Part shown: piece after piece, positions 8,059 to 17,380 of the stretch
Numbering within the stretch: position 1 is the stretch's first letter
Layout: every line of letters starts with the position of its first letter
From: Bacilli bacterium
Lineage (GTDB): Bacteria > Bacillota_I > Bacilli_A > RF39 > UBA660
Assembly: GCA_016283935.1 (NCBI GenBank)
Contig: JAEENX010000007.1
Coordinates: 159,749-223,748, forward strand
Direction of reading: 5' to 3'
Length of the DNA: 64,000 nt
The notes under the pieces: generated by a model
The model's database searches: none
What the model was told of the DNA's origin: nothing
What the model saw: the letters and a program-made list of their open reading frames with translations, nothing else
Translations under genes and position numbers: made by a program

Positions 8059-9886
8059 AGTTAACCTCCTTAACTTTATTTATAAATAAACATGTAAGAA
8101 CTGGTAATGCAAACATATAAGGCATAACATACCTAAAGTATGCATTTGCAGGACCTGCAATACAAATTAATATAGATAAATAAAGTGGTATTAAAACTAA
8201 AATATATTTCTTAGTCTTCTTATTCACTAAATAAACGTTTAATATAATAACCATCCAACAACTAGCACCTATATTTGATAGTAATCCAACTAATGGAATA
8301 AATGGGAATGTTTCTCCATAGTTAGTAAGAGGAACTCTTAACCACCAAGTACTATCATTAAAATGATAATCTACTATATTTGGATCTACTAAATCATCCC
8401 AATAATCATAATATAAATACCATCTATGTACATTTGGATAAATAAATCCAAATGTATTATCTAATGTTGCATTTATATAACATAAAGGATCTTTAAGTAA
8501 ATATTTAAACCATACTTTTAAATAATTAAATAAATCTTCTTTTGTAGCATTAGGACTGAACTTATTTTTAACTGGATCAGATAAATTAGGATCATATCTA
8601 TCTCCTAATGTTTCATATACTAATACTTTATCTATTATTTTTTTATCTGATTCTTCTATAATAGATTCATTATATTTAACTAATCTAGCAGTTTGTTGAA
8701 ATGGTATAGATAAGGCTTCTCTTATACTACCATCACTTACTCCTAAAGCTGGAATAATTACTTTATTAAATACTTGCATACTTCCAAATAATGTTAATAT
8801 TAACAATAATATTTTTACTCTATTACATTTATTAATAATTAATAAAATTGGTAAAGTTAATAAACATAAATAAATACCATTATTTCTAAATAAACACATT
8901 AATAACATTACAAAGAAAACATATATTAAATATTTTATATTTATCTTTTTATCCATATAGTTTTCAACTATATCATATAACCATAAAACAAATAAAATAG
9001 TAAATCCTGTATACAATGTATCTTTAACTGCACTTACAGTAAAGAATGCATACATAGGAACTAACAAATATATTAATAATACAATAAAATAATATTTATT
9101 ACTTATTTTATGATCTTTCATAAATTTAATTGTATAAGCTAATATACTTGCATATATAAGTGTTTGAATTATTGTATATATAAATAATCCAAAATTATCA
9201 TTTCCAAAATATCTTCCAATACTTAAACAACCACCTATTAAATATGTTTGTAATATAGGATGATGATTAGTAATTAATACATTTGGATTTCTCATTATTA
9301 CCCATTCATTATGTTCAGTAGGTATACCTAAGAACATATATATTTGATCTCTTGGATCAGGAGATAACACTAATGGATAAAAAGCTATCATATATATACT
9401 AAATAATATTAATAAAGTTACAAATGATGTTTTAAATGGATATTTAGTTAGCTTATCTATATACCATTTAAATATACTTTTTTTAGGTTTTAAAGGATTA
9501 TTATCTAACTTTGGTATAACTTTATCTAAATATATAAACATAAGCTTAAATGCATTAAAATAGCCTATAAATTTAATAATAGTATATATAATATTTAAAT
9601 AATGATTAAAAGCTACAGCTATATCTCCATAAGTATTACATACTTCACCTATAATCATAAAAACTGCAAATATTATAGATGCAATTATTTTAGATTTATC
9701 AACTTTTATATCTTTATTCTTATTATATAAATATATAAATAAAACACATATTAAGCCAAGTAATAACATATTAGAATTATATAAAGTATAAAACTTAAAA
9801 TGTTTAAGATCATCTAATATATTATAACTAGACCATAAGGCTATACTTGTAATAATAGATAAAATAAATGATTTTATTTTATTCAT
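8045..9886 (-). CDS. Polytopic membrane protein (DUF6020-like), putative GT-C glycosyltransferase
   Basis: A 613-aa protein with about 12-13 hydrophobic segments and a large extracytoplasmic loop between TM helices. The stretch LSPDPRDQIYMFLG after the first long TM region, followed by ITNHHPILQTYLIGG, looks like the acidic first-loop catalytic site of GT-C enzymes, and the length suits DUF6020-type proteins. By context it would move a sugar from polyprenyl phosphate to a surface acceptor. Its ATG lies 1 nt after the GtrA stop codon. The exact acceptor is not readable from sequence; lipoteichoic acid is the inferred candidate. Confidence 0.7.
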   Translation of the reverse strand: MNKIKSFILSIITSIALWSSYNILDDLKHFKFYTLYNSNMLLLGLICVLFIYLYNKNKDIKVDKSKIIASIIFAVFMIIGEVCNTYGDIAVAFNHYLNIIYTIIKFIGYFNAFKLMFIYLDKVIPKLDNNPLKPKKSIFKWYIDKLTKYPFKTSFVTLLILFSIYMIAFYPLVLSPDPRDQIYMFLGIPTEHNEWVIMRNPNVLITNHHPILQTYLIGGCLSIGRYFGNDNFGLFIYTIIQTLIYASILAYTIKFMKDHKISNKYYFIVLLIYLLVPMYAFFTVSAVKDTLYTGFTILFVLWLYDIVENYMDKKINIKYLIYVFFVMLLMCLFRNNGIYLCLLTLPILLIINKCNRVKILLLILTLFGSMQVFNKVIIPALGVSDGSIREALSIPFQQTARLVKYNESIIEESDKKIIDKVLVYETLGDRYDPNLSDPVKNKFSPNATKEDLFNYLKVWFKYLLKDPLCYINATLDNTFGFIYPNVHRWYLYYDYWDDLVDPNIVDYHFNDSTWWLRVPLTNYGETFPFIPLVGLLSNIGASCWMVIILNVYLVNKKTKKYILVLIPLYLSILICIAGPANAYFRYVMPYMFALPVLTCLFINKVKEVNYEKK

Positions 9887-9887
9887 A

Positions 9888-10412
9888 TTAAGCCCCCTTT
9901 TTAAATATAAATAATTTACTTATTACATAATTTAAAACAATTTGCATAATTTGGCAAATAATAGAGAACAATAATACCCATCCATCTGAATTTAAAGCTA
10001 ATAACGTTACAAATATAAACATTATTAACATTTGAATAATTTGAGTAACTACTCTACCACTTACAAAGCTAATAAATTCTTTTATAATATTTTTAGAATG
10101 TGATTTAAAAACAAATATTCTATTAGTTACATAAGCAAATAGTACTGCTATTATCCATGCAGTTAATTCAGCTAATTGTAATTCTAATCCATTTGTTTGA
10201 TCAAATACTGACTTTAATAAAAGAAATTTAGAGCCTACTCCAACAACAGTAGTTAAACCGCCTACTATTAAATAATTCCATAATTCAGGATTATCATAAT
10301 AAATATTCCAACCCCAATTCCAAAATAAAATAATAGGATTAATTGTTTTCTTTTTATATATTAATTTTCTATTTTCTAATTCAACATAACTATCTGATTT
10401 CTTTTTTATCAT
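9888..10412 (-). CDS. GtrA-family membrane protein (polyprenyl-phosphate sugar flippase)
   Basis: Four TM helices fill residues about 45-170, with the family patterns WNYLIVGGLTTVVG and FAYVTNRIFVF, and a repeat-like NYVISKLFIF end. GtrA/GtcA proteins are thought to flip undecaprenyl-phosphate-linked sugars across the membrane. A 35-residue basic cytoplasmic extension precedes the domain. ATG 10412 is used because GGGTGATT precedes it; the upstream GTG lies inside that ribosome binding site. First gene of the glycosylation operon. Confidence 0.9.
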   Translation of the reverse strand: MIKKKSDSYVELENRKLIYKKKTINPIILFWNWGWNIYYDNPELWNYLIVGGLTTVVGVGSKFLLLKSVFDQTNGLELQLAELTAWIIAVLFAYVTNRIFVFKSHSKNIIKEFISFVSGRVVTQIIQMLIMFIFVTLLALNSDGWVLLFSIICQIMQIVLNYVISKLFIFKKGA

Positions 10413-10439
10413 AATAATCACCCATAAAAATTATAACAA

Positions 10440-10466
10440 AAAAAAGAGTATAATTATACTCTTTTA
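10440..10466 (-). terminator. Terminator after the PrsA-like gene
   Basis: Palindromic stem AAAAGAGTAT / ATACTCTTTT (10442-10465) with an AATT loop; the minus strand continues in a T-run. It overlaps the stop codon. Confidence 0.85.
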
Positions 10467-11417
10467 TTGACCAGCATATTGCTTGTTAAAGTTTTTATAA
10501 TACTCTTCATATTTTGAATCATAGAATTTAATTCCATATTCATTTCTTAATTCAATCATTGCTTTGTAATAAAGTGTATCATCTTCACTTTGTTTAGTTT
10601 GAGCAATGCTCTTTTTAATGCTATCAACAACTGATTCATATGCAGGTTTATCTTTAGATGAACTTACATATATAGCTAAATTACCATATGTATCATCTTT
10701 TAATACTTCACTTACAGTTTTACTATCCATATTTTTAATTGTATTAGTAATAACTTCAGCAAAACTTGATGATATATCAAATGTCACTAATAAGTCATTA
10801 TAAACCAAGTCTTTATATTTACTTTTTACTTTATCTAATGATGTTCCACTTTTTAATTCTTTTTGAGCTTTCTTAACATCCGCTTCATTTGTAGTTGAAG
10901 AAATTAAAGTAATCTTTTTATCACCAAATACATTTGAATCATAGTATGATTTTAATTCTTCATCAGTAAGATTTTTAGAGATATACTCAGTAACATAATA
11001 ATCTAATTTATAAGAAACAACTAAACTTTCAATAAATTCATCTTTAGTTTTAAATCCATTCTTTGCTAAGAAAGTTTCTTCATCCATTTGATAATATAAT
11101 TTATATTGATTAATATAATTTTCAGCTTCAGTTGTAGCTGATTCTTTAGCTTCAGCATCTAAAGAAGATCCATATTTTTCTTTTATAATATCTTTATCAA
11201 TATTTTGTAATAATACAGTCAAACCATTTTTTTCTTTCAATGATTCATATAAGAATTCAGCAGTATATTTTTTAACGCTTGTTTCAGCTGCTACTTCTTG
11301 TCCATCTTGTAATTTAGCTTCTCTCTTAGGCCATGCAATACCAGCAATTAAACCTACTGCTATAGCTCCAACTAAAATACCTTTATAATTTTCTTTTAAC
11401 CAATTTACTAATACCAT
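10464..11417 (-). CDS. PrsA/SurA-like exported foldase, membrane anchored
   Basis: One N-terminal TM helix (about residues 13-30) without a lipobox is followed by an extracytoplasmic, helix-rich SurA-N-like domain (EFLYESLKEKNG..., KNGFKTKDEFIESLVVSYKL) and LTDEELKSYYDSN, the hallmark junction before the parvulin domain of PrsA proteins. The parvulin region itself (ITLISSTTNEADVKKAQKEL...) looks short and divergent, so peptidyl-prolyl isomerase activity is uncertain. ATG 11417 is chosen because AGGTGG lies 5 nt upstream. It is co-transcribed with the LtaS gene. Confidence 0.7.
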   Translation of the reverse strand: MVLVNWLKENYKGILVGAIAVGLIAGIAWPKREAKLQDGQEVAAETSVKKYTAEFLYESLKEKNGLTVLLQNIDKDIIKEKYGSSLDAEAKESATTEAENYINQYKLYYQMDEETFLAKNGFKTKDEFIESLVVSYKLDYYVTEYISKNLTDEELKSYYDSNVFGDKKITLISSTTNEADVKKAQKELKSGTSLDKVKSKYKDLVYNDLLVTFDISSSFAEVITNTIKNMDSKTVSEVLKDDTYGNLAIYVSSSKDKPAYESVVDSIKKSIAQTKQSEDDTLYYKAMIELRNEYGIKFYDSKYEEYYKNFNKQYAGQ

Positions 11418-11426
11418 ATTATCCAC

Positions 11427-13502
11427 CTATTCTGTTACATCATTTTCTTTTAAATAATTATCTATATCTATATTTAAACACATTATCTTACTTAATTCAT
11501 CATAAACATCTTTCTTTGCTGTAATTTTATTATTTAAATCATTAAAGTAATTATTCTTAACTATCTTATTACTATAAGATATCTTTGATTGTACTTTTTT
11601 ATTTATTTCAGCTATTTCATCAGATGTATATGTTTTTTCAGTGTAGTATTTAATATCATTCTTAGAAGCATTATAATATGCAATTTCATTCTTCCATGAT
11701 CCATCTGCAAATACTACTATAGATTGATAATCATCACTGAATAAATCCTCACCTACATAATATCTTGGATCATAATCTAATCCAAACATATTTGCAAGTG
11801 TTGGTAATACGTTTACATATGTTGTATATTCTTGCTTCTTCTCACCATTAATAGAAGGATTATATATTATGAATGGTACTTGTTCAGCATTCATATCTTC
11901 ATTAGTATCATAACTTAAAACTTTATTTAAATTATCTTTACTTATACCATATGGATAATGATCTCCATAGAATACTATAACTGTATCTTCTAATATTCCA
12001 CGTTCTTCTAAACCATCTAGTAAAATACCTAAAGCATTATCAACAATTTTTAACTTAGACATATATCTTCTAACATCAGTTGGGAATCCTGTTCCTTCAG
12101 TCATATCATAATATCTATTACCTTGAATAGAATCATATCCATATGGTTGATGTGATGAAACAGTTGTTAACCATGACATGAAATGTTCTCCTGAAGTTGT
12201 TTTACTATCAATTATTTTTAATACACTTTCAAAGAATTCATCGTCATTTGCCCAATTCTTATATTCATTAGAATAACTTATTCCTAGTTTTTGAACATTA
12301 TAATATTCTCCACTTCCCATATTACTATGAATAGTAGGTCTTGGATAATATGCTTCTGTATAATCATGTGCACTGAAAGTAACATATCCAGCATTATTAT
12401 ATAAATTAAATAAAGAATATGGATATACATTCTCTTTATAAGTAGATGCAGTACATGTATTAACTATACTATATAATGAAGTCATTCCCGAGAATTCATT
12501 ATTTAATGTAGCACATGAATTTCTAGGAGAATAATTATTTTCATAGAAATATGAATGTTCTAACATTTTAGCAAAATTAGGATAATACTCTGGATATTCA
12601 TAAAAAATATCATTTACAGATTCTCCTAAAATAAATATAGCATTTTTATCTTTAAATATTCCTGTCATATCATTTGTATCAGTTATATTTTGATTTATTA
12701 AATAAGTATCAATTTCTTTTAAAGCTGGATTAGTTTCTTCAGAAATTACTTGTTTCCAAAAAATATCATTTATTACTCTACTATCAGCTGTTAATAAATC
12801 TTCATCTCTTGAAATAACTTCACCAGAAGCATCTATTTCTAATTCAGTTGGGAATAAATATGCTTTTAAATCCAAAAATAAGAATCCAAAAGTACCATAT
12901 TGATCAACTGTAATAGCTGGATTACTAGCAGTAAGAAATAAATCTTTATTAGATATTAATTGTAATTTGTTTTGTAAACCAGGAACTAAAATAGATGCAG
13001 CATAAAAAGAAACACCTAATACTTCAATTACTAAAGTAGCAACTGCAGTCTTCCAAATCTTACATTTTTCAACTTTATGTTTTCTAAATACAAATAGTCC
13101 AATTATAAATAAAACAAATGGTATAACAGTTAGAAAGTATAATGGTTTAAAACTAGAAAAGAAATCTTTAACATAATCGCTTACTTCATCTAATTGGCTT
13201 GATGCATTTAAAGACGCAAAAACACCGATAAAGCTATTAAATCCTAATTGAAAGCAAGTATAAAAAGCTCCCGCAAATATAATAATACCCATAGCGATCT
13301 TTTTAGCTATAGAATGTTTAAATAAATTAATAATAAAAGTTAATAAACTTGAAATAATAATAGTTTCAACCAAAATTCTAACTGTACCAAATGTAAAAAC
13401 ATGAGAATCACTTATAATTCTAAATATTAATTCTTCAGTAAATAAAGACAAAGTTAAAACAAAAAATATATTTAAATACGAATTACTTAATATTTTTTTC
13501 AT
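11427..13502 (-). CDS. ltaS: Lipoteichoic acid synthase family sulfatase-fold protein
   Basis: About five N-terminal TM helices are followed by an extracellular alkaline-phosphatase/sulfatase domain. Metal-site motifs visible: AIFILGESVNDIF, the nucleophile region NSCATLNNEFSGMTSL, SAHDYTEAYYPRPT and VFYGDHYPYG. LtaS enzymes transfer glycerol phosphate from phosphatidylglycerol to build lipoteichoic acid. Start ATG 13502 follows AAGGAGTGTAGGAAG; the longer frame start at 13538 lacks a ribosome binding site. It lies in an operon with the PrsA-like gene and next to the GtrA/GT2 glycosylation operon. Confidence 0.85.
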   Translation of the reverse strand: MKKILSNSYLNIFFVLTLSLFTEELIFRIISDSHVFTFGTVRILVETIIISSLLTFIINLFKHSIAKKIAMGIIIFAGAFYTCFQLGFNSFIGVFASLNASSQLDEVSDYVKDFFSSFKPLYFLTVIPFVLFIIGLFVFRKHKVEKCKIWKTAVATLVIEVLGVSFYAASILVPGLQNKLQLISNKDLFLTASNPAITVDQYGTFGFLFLDLKAYLFPTELEIDASGEVISRDEDLLTADSRVINDIFWKQVISEETNPALKEIDTYLINQNITDTNDMTGIFKDKNAIFILGESVNDIFYEYPEYYPNFAKMLEHSYFYENNYSPRNSCATLNNEFSGMTSLYSIVNTCTASTYKENVYPYSLFNLYNNAGYVTFSAHDYTEAYYPRPTIHSNMGSGEYYNVQKLGISYSNEYKNWANDDEFFESVLKIIDSKTTSGEHFMSWLTTVSSHQPYGYDSIQGNRYYDMTEGTGFPTDVRRYMSKLKIVDNALGILLDGLEERGILEDTVIVFYGDHYPYGISKDNLNKVLSYDTNEDMNAEQVPFIIYNPSINGEKKQEYTTYVNVLPTLANMFGLDYDPRYYVGEDLFSDDYQSIVVFADGSWKNEIAYYNASKNDIKYYTEKTYTSDEIAEINKKVQSKISYSNKIVKNNYFNDLNNKITAKKDVYDELSKIMCLNIDIDNYLKENDVTE

Positions 13503-13603
13503 CTTCCTACACTCCTTAACAACAAGATATAATAACACAAATCAAAAAATCATTAAAGAGAAAAAGGAAAATTTCACATAAATTTCAAATTTTTTTCATA
13601 AAA

Positions 13604-13627
13604 AAATAAACAAATTATTGTTTATTT
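13604..13627 (-). terminator. Terminator of the first SipW/TasA-like operon
   Basis: Perfect 10-bp stem AAATAAACAA / TTGTTTATTT (13604-13613 / 13618-13627) with an ATTA loop and a T-run on the minus strand. Confidence 0.85.
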
Positions 13628-14247
13628 TTCTTTTTCTTATTATTCTCTTTTTTTTGTTTTTCTTTTTGTTTTTGTTTCTCTTCCTCTTCTTTTTGACTAA
13701 TTTCAGCATTATGAACTAAATCCTTAATCAAATCAACAAATTCCATTAAGAATAGAATTGCAAGTGGAAGAATAACTAAACATAAGAATACATATTTATT
13801 AGATATAAATGTTATTAAATAACCTAAAGCTACTATTTTATATCCGGAATATTTAGCAACAACATCATCTCTTGTAATAGTATTTGCATCAGAAGCATCA
13901 TTATTATCTCCTTTGGTAGATATAACTACTGTCTTATCATCTAAAGTAGTAATACTTTCAATTCTATGAGTTACTATTACATTCTTTCCTTGAATAGTTG
14001 TTTTAAATGAAATTATATCGCCTTTATTTAACTCAGTATTCTCATCAATCTTTTTACATAAAGCTATATCTCCAACATTTAATATAGGTTTCATTGAAGG
14101 AGTAATTATAGAAAAAGGACTGTACCCAAATATATTTGGAATACCGTCCTTCTTTGATGTAAATGTTATCAGTGCATATATTCCAGCACTTATAATTACG
14201 AATACTAAGAAAATATCAACTATTAATTTTAATACCTTCTTAATCAT
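13615..14247 (-). CDS. SipW-type signal peptidase I (copy A)
   Basis: N-terminal TM helix (about 6-30), then the catalytic motif SIITPSMKPILNVGD with Ser51 as nucleophile, GDIISF, VTHRIE with His94 in place of the usual Lys (the ER/SipW-type Ser-His arrangement), and STKGDNNDASD. A second TM segment is near 125-160, followed by a very Lys/Glu/Gln-rich cytoplasmic tail. SipW removes the signal peptides of TasA-like matrix proteins. It is the last gene of an operon with two such substrates immediately upstream. ATG 14247 is preferred because AGGT is 7 nt away. Confidence 0.88.
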   Translation of the reverse strand: MIKKVLKLIVDIFLVFVIISAGIYALITFTSKKDGIPNIFGYSPFSIITPSMKPILNVGDIALCKKIDENTELNKGDIISFKTTIQGKNVIVTHRIESITTLDDKTVVISTKGDNNDASDANTITRDDVVAKYSGYKIVALGYLITFISNKYVFLCLVILPLAILFLMEFVDLIKDLVHNAEISQKEEEEKQKQKEKQKKENNKKKKNKQ

Positions 14248-14259
14248 ATTCATTACCTA

Positions 14260-15459
14260 TTAATTTGTAGTCTTGAATCCGAAGTTAACTTTGATACCAC
14301 TTGAGAATGAAATATCATCTACAACGTCGATATCTTGTCCTTCTAACCAAATATAACATCTAAACTTAGTAATACCAGCATTTACAGTTAAGATTGCATT
14401 TCCTGTAGATCTTGTAGCTGAATCTTGAGCTATTGCATAATGAGCAAAGTCTTCATTGATTAATGTAAAGATTTCATCGTAAGATGTTTCACCTTCATGA
14501 GATTTTAATGTCTTATATGTAAATGGAATATAAGTTCCTTCACCATCTGCATTACCTTTCTTATCATATCTATCTAAAGCATCTGATGAGAAGTTTGGAG
14601 CTCTATTAACACCATAATATCCTTGAGCTCTTTCAGTAGTGTTATATGTATCTGTCATTGAGTTGCTATGATGTTTGTCTGGATATGGATTATAGATTAC
14701 CCAGTTATCAGGATTTACTGAGTTTAAGTTCTTAGCTACTAATTGTCTTTCTGATGTAGAAGTATCAGTAGTGAATCCCATATCTACAAACATGATTCTA
14801 ATACCTGATTCTAAGTCACGAGTACCAGCACTATCAACTAAAGCTGAAATATTAGTTGTTGCATTATCAATATCAAGTTTAACATCGTCAGCACCTGATC
14901 TAATCCAGAAGTCAAATGCCATATAGTCACCACTTGATAATGTATTACCAGTAGTTGAGTTTGTTACATAGTTTTCACTTGTAGCTCTTGCAGTAATTTC
15001 AGCAACATAACTGTTATCAGCTGATTTCTTATCACCAATTGCTCCTAAATACCATCTTGGAACACCACCACCAACAGGACCAACTGTTGAAACTGGGTTA
15101 AGTTTTTCAGGATATTGTAATGAAGATTTACACTTCTTAGCAGCATCTGCTACAGTTGTATCATCACCTTGTGTAGAACATCCTTCTTTAGCAAATCCAA
15201 CAATATCACTTATTGAAATTGTTTTACCAAAGTTTAATGCATCTGCAGAAATAGAAATACCTGTTGCAGCTGTAACTTTTAAATCGATATCAGTTGTATC
15301 AACTGCATCGTTAGCAGAGAACCATGCATATGTTGCAGTTGTTAATGCTACACCTGTTAGTATTAACATTAAGAACGCTACTAGCAGTCTTCTCTTTCTA
15401 TTATTTTCGTCTTGATTTTTTCTAGATCTAATTACAGTTCTTTTTCTTCTAGCACTCAT
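14260..15459 (-). CDS. TasA-like exported protein with SipW-dependent signal peptide (copy 1)
   Basis: A basic start (MSARRKR...) precedes a hydrophobic stretch ending in ATYAWFSAND, the TYAxFS pattern of SipW-dependent signal peptides; cleavage is expected after Ala. The mature part of about 350 residues is predicted beta-rich, with Cys residues (GCSTQ, KKCKSS, FRCYIW) and an IWLEGQDIDVVDD motif near the C-terminus shared with copies at 15465 and 19731. ATG 15459 lies 6 nt after AGGTGA, which also forms the stop of the upstream gene. Likely a fibre or matrix subunit. Confidence 0.85.
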   Translation of the reverse strand: MSARRKRTVIRSRKNQDENNRKRRLLVAFLMLILTGVALTTATYAWFSANDAVDTTDIDLKVTAATGISISADALNFGKTISISDIVGFAKEGCSTQGDDTTVADAAKKCKSSLQYPEKLNPVSTVGPVGGGVPRWYLGAIGDKKSADNSYVAEITARATSENYVTNSTTGNTLSSGDYMAFDFWIRSGADDVKLDIDNATTNISALVDSAGTRDLESGIRIMFVDMGFTTDTSTSERQLVAKNLNSVNPDNWVIYNPYPDKHHSNSMTDTYNTTERAQGYYGVNRAPNFSSDALDRYDKKGNADGEGTYIPFTYKTLKSHEGETSYDEIFTLINEDFAHYAIAQDSATRSTGNAILTVNAGITKFRCYIWLEGQDIDVVDDISFSSGIKVNFGFKTTN

Positions 15460-15464
15460 ATTAA

Positions 15465-16172
15465 TCACCTTTCATATGACTTAGTATTTTCACCTAAGTT
15501 CATTTGCATTTTTAATTCCCCACCAATGATATCATTAATACATTCTGGGTCATTTCCTTCTAACCATATTACAATAGTATATTTATCAACTTCACCTGGT
15601 TGAAAGTTTTCTCTAGTCTCACTCATAACGACCTTATCACTGATAAATGGTGTAGTACCAGGTTCAGGTTCGTTAGTATCAGGTGTACGTTTAGCATATA
15701 CTACTGATTCACCATTCAAATATACCTTTACTCTAACGGCATCATCAACATTCTTAACTTTAGCAAGTATTTCAATTGCTCTTGAGTAAGAAAGAACATC
15801 ATTGCTTTTATTTCTTACATAGAATGTATAAGCCATGTAGTTGTTACCATTATGTGGACCATCTTTTTCAGTATCCACATTAGCAGGTATCCAAGTTTCT
15901 GTTATATTATCAATATAATCCAGATTCTCTACAACTAACTTATGAGTAGTAAATTCGAAATCTTTCCTTGGACTAACTTCCAATTTTTCTTCTTCGTAGG
16001 CATTCTTATCAAGCGTGATTGTGAAGTTACCATTAGTATTTACTATATAAAGAATACCATAAGTTATACTAATAAGCAATAATAAGAACAATAATATGAC
16101 AATTATTGACTTAAAAAATACTCTATTCCTTTTGACATCCTTTGCAGTAACTTTTACTTCTAAGTTAGGCAC
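15465..16172 (-). CDS. TasA-like membrane or exported protein (copy 2)
   Basis: A 235-aa protein with one TM or signal segment at about 20-42. The TYAxFS pattern is degenerate here (TYGILYIVNTNG), so it may stay anchored rather than be cleaved. The C-terminal half has TIVIWLEGNDPECINDI, clearly the same motif as copies at 14260 and 19731. The start is a genuine GTG at 16172, placed just after AGGTGATATAA. Sits between the 373-aa protein and copy 1, separated by 5 nt or less, so it belongs to the same operon. Confidence 0.75.
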   Translation of the reverse strand: MPNLEVKVTAKDVKRNRVFFKSIIVILLFLLLLISITYGILYIVNTNGNFTITLDKNAYEEEKLEVSPRKDFEFTTHKLVVENLDYIDNITETWIPANVDTEKDGPHNGNNYMAYTFYVRNKSNDVLSYSRAIEILAKVKNVDDAVRVKVYLNGESVVYAKRTPDTNEPEPGTTPFISDKVVMSETRENFQPGEVDKYTIVIWLEGNDPECINDIIGGELKMQMNLGENTKSYER

Positions 16173-16177
16173 TTATA

Positions 16178-17299
16178 TCACCTACCCTTTACGAAGTACT
16201 TAATACCTTCTTTAAGTAGTACAAGTGCATCTCTCTTTGGAATTTCGTTAACAATAACAACATCCGAAGTGGTTTGTGCTCTTTTAACTACAGTTCTGAA
16301 TTCTTCGTCTTCTCCTTCGAATTCAAGTAGTAAGTATTTAGCTTCAAATAAATTGAAGTTAGAAGGTAACTTACTATCTTTATATATACCAACTTCATAT
16401 TCTGCATGAGCAAATTGATCAACAATATCGTCATTTTTAATTGTATATGAGTAATTAATTACAGGAATTAAATTACTTGATACGCAGAATATACCAGTAG
16501 TATCCAAGAAATTATTTAAATATGTTTTCTTATCTAGAACAAATTCAGGAACTTTATAAAGTATCTTTATAGCTCCTCCTGCTAGATTTCTTTCAATCAT
16601 ATCTAGAGTAATTAATTCAGTACCAGCTAAGAATAAATCAATATCATAAGCTTTTCTAACATGATCTATTTCATGTTGTTCATATTTATTTAAATCGTCG
16701 TTATGATATACAACATCTCCTAGATATAAATTATCGCCTAATGCCTTATAATCGATTCTAAATGATGGATCAAACAATTGATTATTGAAATCATCATTAG
16801 CTTTTAAATCTTCCATTAAGATAACTCTTATATCTTCTTCATTATGTTTAATAGCTTTTCTTAAATTTGGAGAATCATTTAAATAAACATCTCTGAATGT
16901 TTCTCTTTCGATATCATCAAAATTAACATAACCTTCTACTCTTGTATTTGCTCTTCCACATACACAAGTATAGAAAATAACAGCATCAATTATAAACTTA
17001 TAGATTTCAAATAAGCTTGCATTTGATTTTAATTCAGCTCTTGATACTGCTCCGTACTCAACAAAGATTCTTAGAAGTGAGTTTGAATTTTGATCTAACT
17101 TAACACCTGTAATATCTTTAAGAGCACTTCTAGTTAAATAGTCAGCGCTTAAACATGTTTCATTAAGATAGTCATATACAACATCCTGTAAGCTACTTGT
17201 TAATTTGAAATCTGGATATCTTTTATTAACTAGCAATTCAACTATATCAGTAACTGTTCTAGCCTTAAATGCTAAATAAAAGTCTACTAGATTATTCAT
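16178..17299 (-). CDS. Unrecognised cytoplasmic protein, 373 aa, heads a SipW operon
   Basis: No signal peptide or TM helix is visible. The N-terminal 130 residues are helical with a CVCGR pair of cysteines near 115. The C-terminal half is mixed alpha/beta with acidic loops (LEFEGEDEEF). I do not recognise a family. A strong GGGAGG precedes the ATG, and a promoter (TTGTAA-17-TAAAAT) lies 30-58 nt upstream. Its position as first gene of an operon with two exported subunits and a signal peptidase suggests a cytoplasmic role in their production or export, which is inference. Confidence 0.7.
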   Translation of the reverse strand: MNNLVDFYLAFKARTVTDIVELLVNKRYPDFKLTSSLQDVVYDYLNETCLSADYLTRSALKDITGVKLDQNSNSLLRIFVEYGAVSRAELKSNASLFEIYKFIIDAVIFYTCVCGRANTRVEGYVNFDDIERETFRDVYLNDSPNLRKAIKHNEEDIRVILMEDLKANDDFNNQLFDPSFRIDYKALGDNLYLGDVVYHNDDLNKYEQHEIDHVRKAYDIDLFLAGTELITLDMIERNLAGGAIKILYKVPEFVLDKKTYLNNFLDTTGIFCVSSNLIPVINYSYTIKNDDIVDQFAHAEYEVGIYKDSKLPSNFNLFEAKYLLLEFEGEDEEFRTVVKRAQTTSDVVIVNEIPKRDALVLLKEGIKYFVKGR

Positions 17300-17328
17300 C
17301 TTGCGCCTCCCTACCTACTATCTACTTT

Positions 17329-17357
17329 ATTTTATCAAAAATGAGATTTTTTTACAA
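17329..17357 (-). promoter_or_regulatory. Sigma-A-type promoter for the 373-aa/TasA-like/SipW operon
   Basis: On the minus strand TTGTAA (17357-17352) and TAAAAT (17334-17329) are separated by 17 nt, followed about 30 nt later by the ATG of the 373-aa gene. A weak inverted repeat ATCAAAAA/TTTTTGAT overlaps it. Confidence 0.55.
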
Positions 17358-17380
17358 TAACTTTTTGATATATTATTAAC

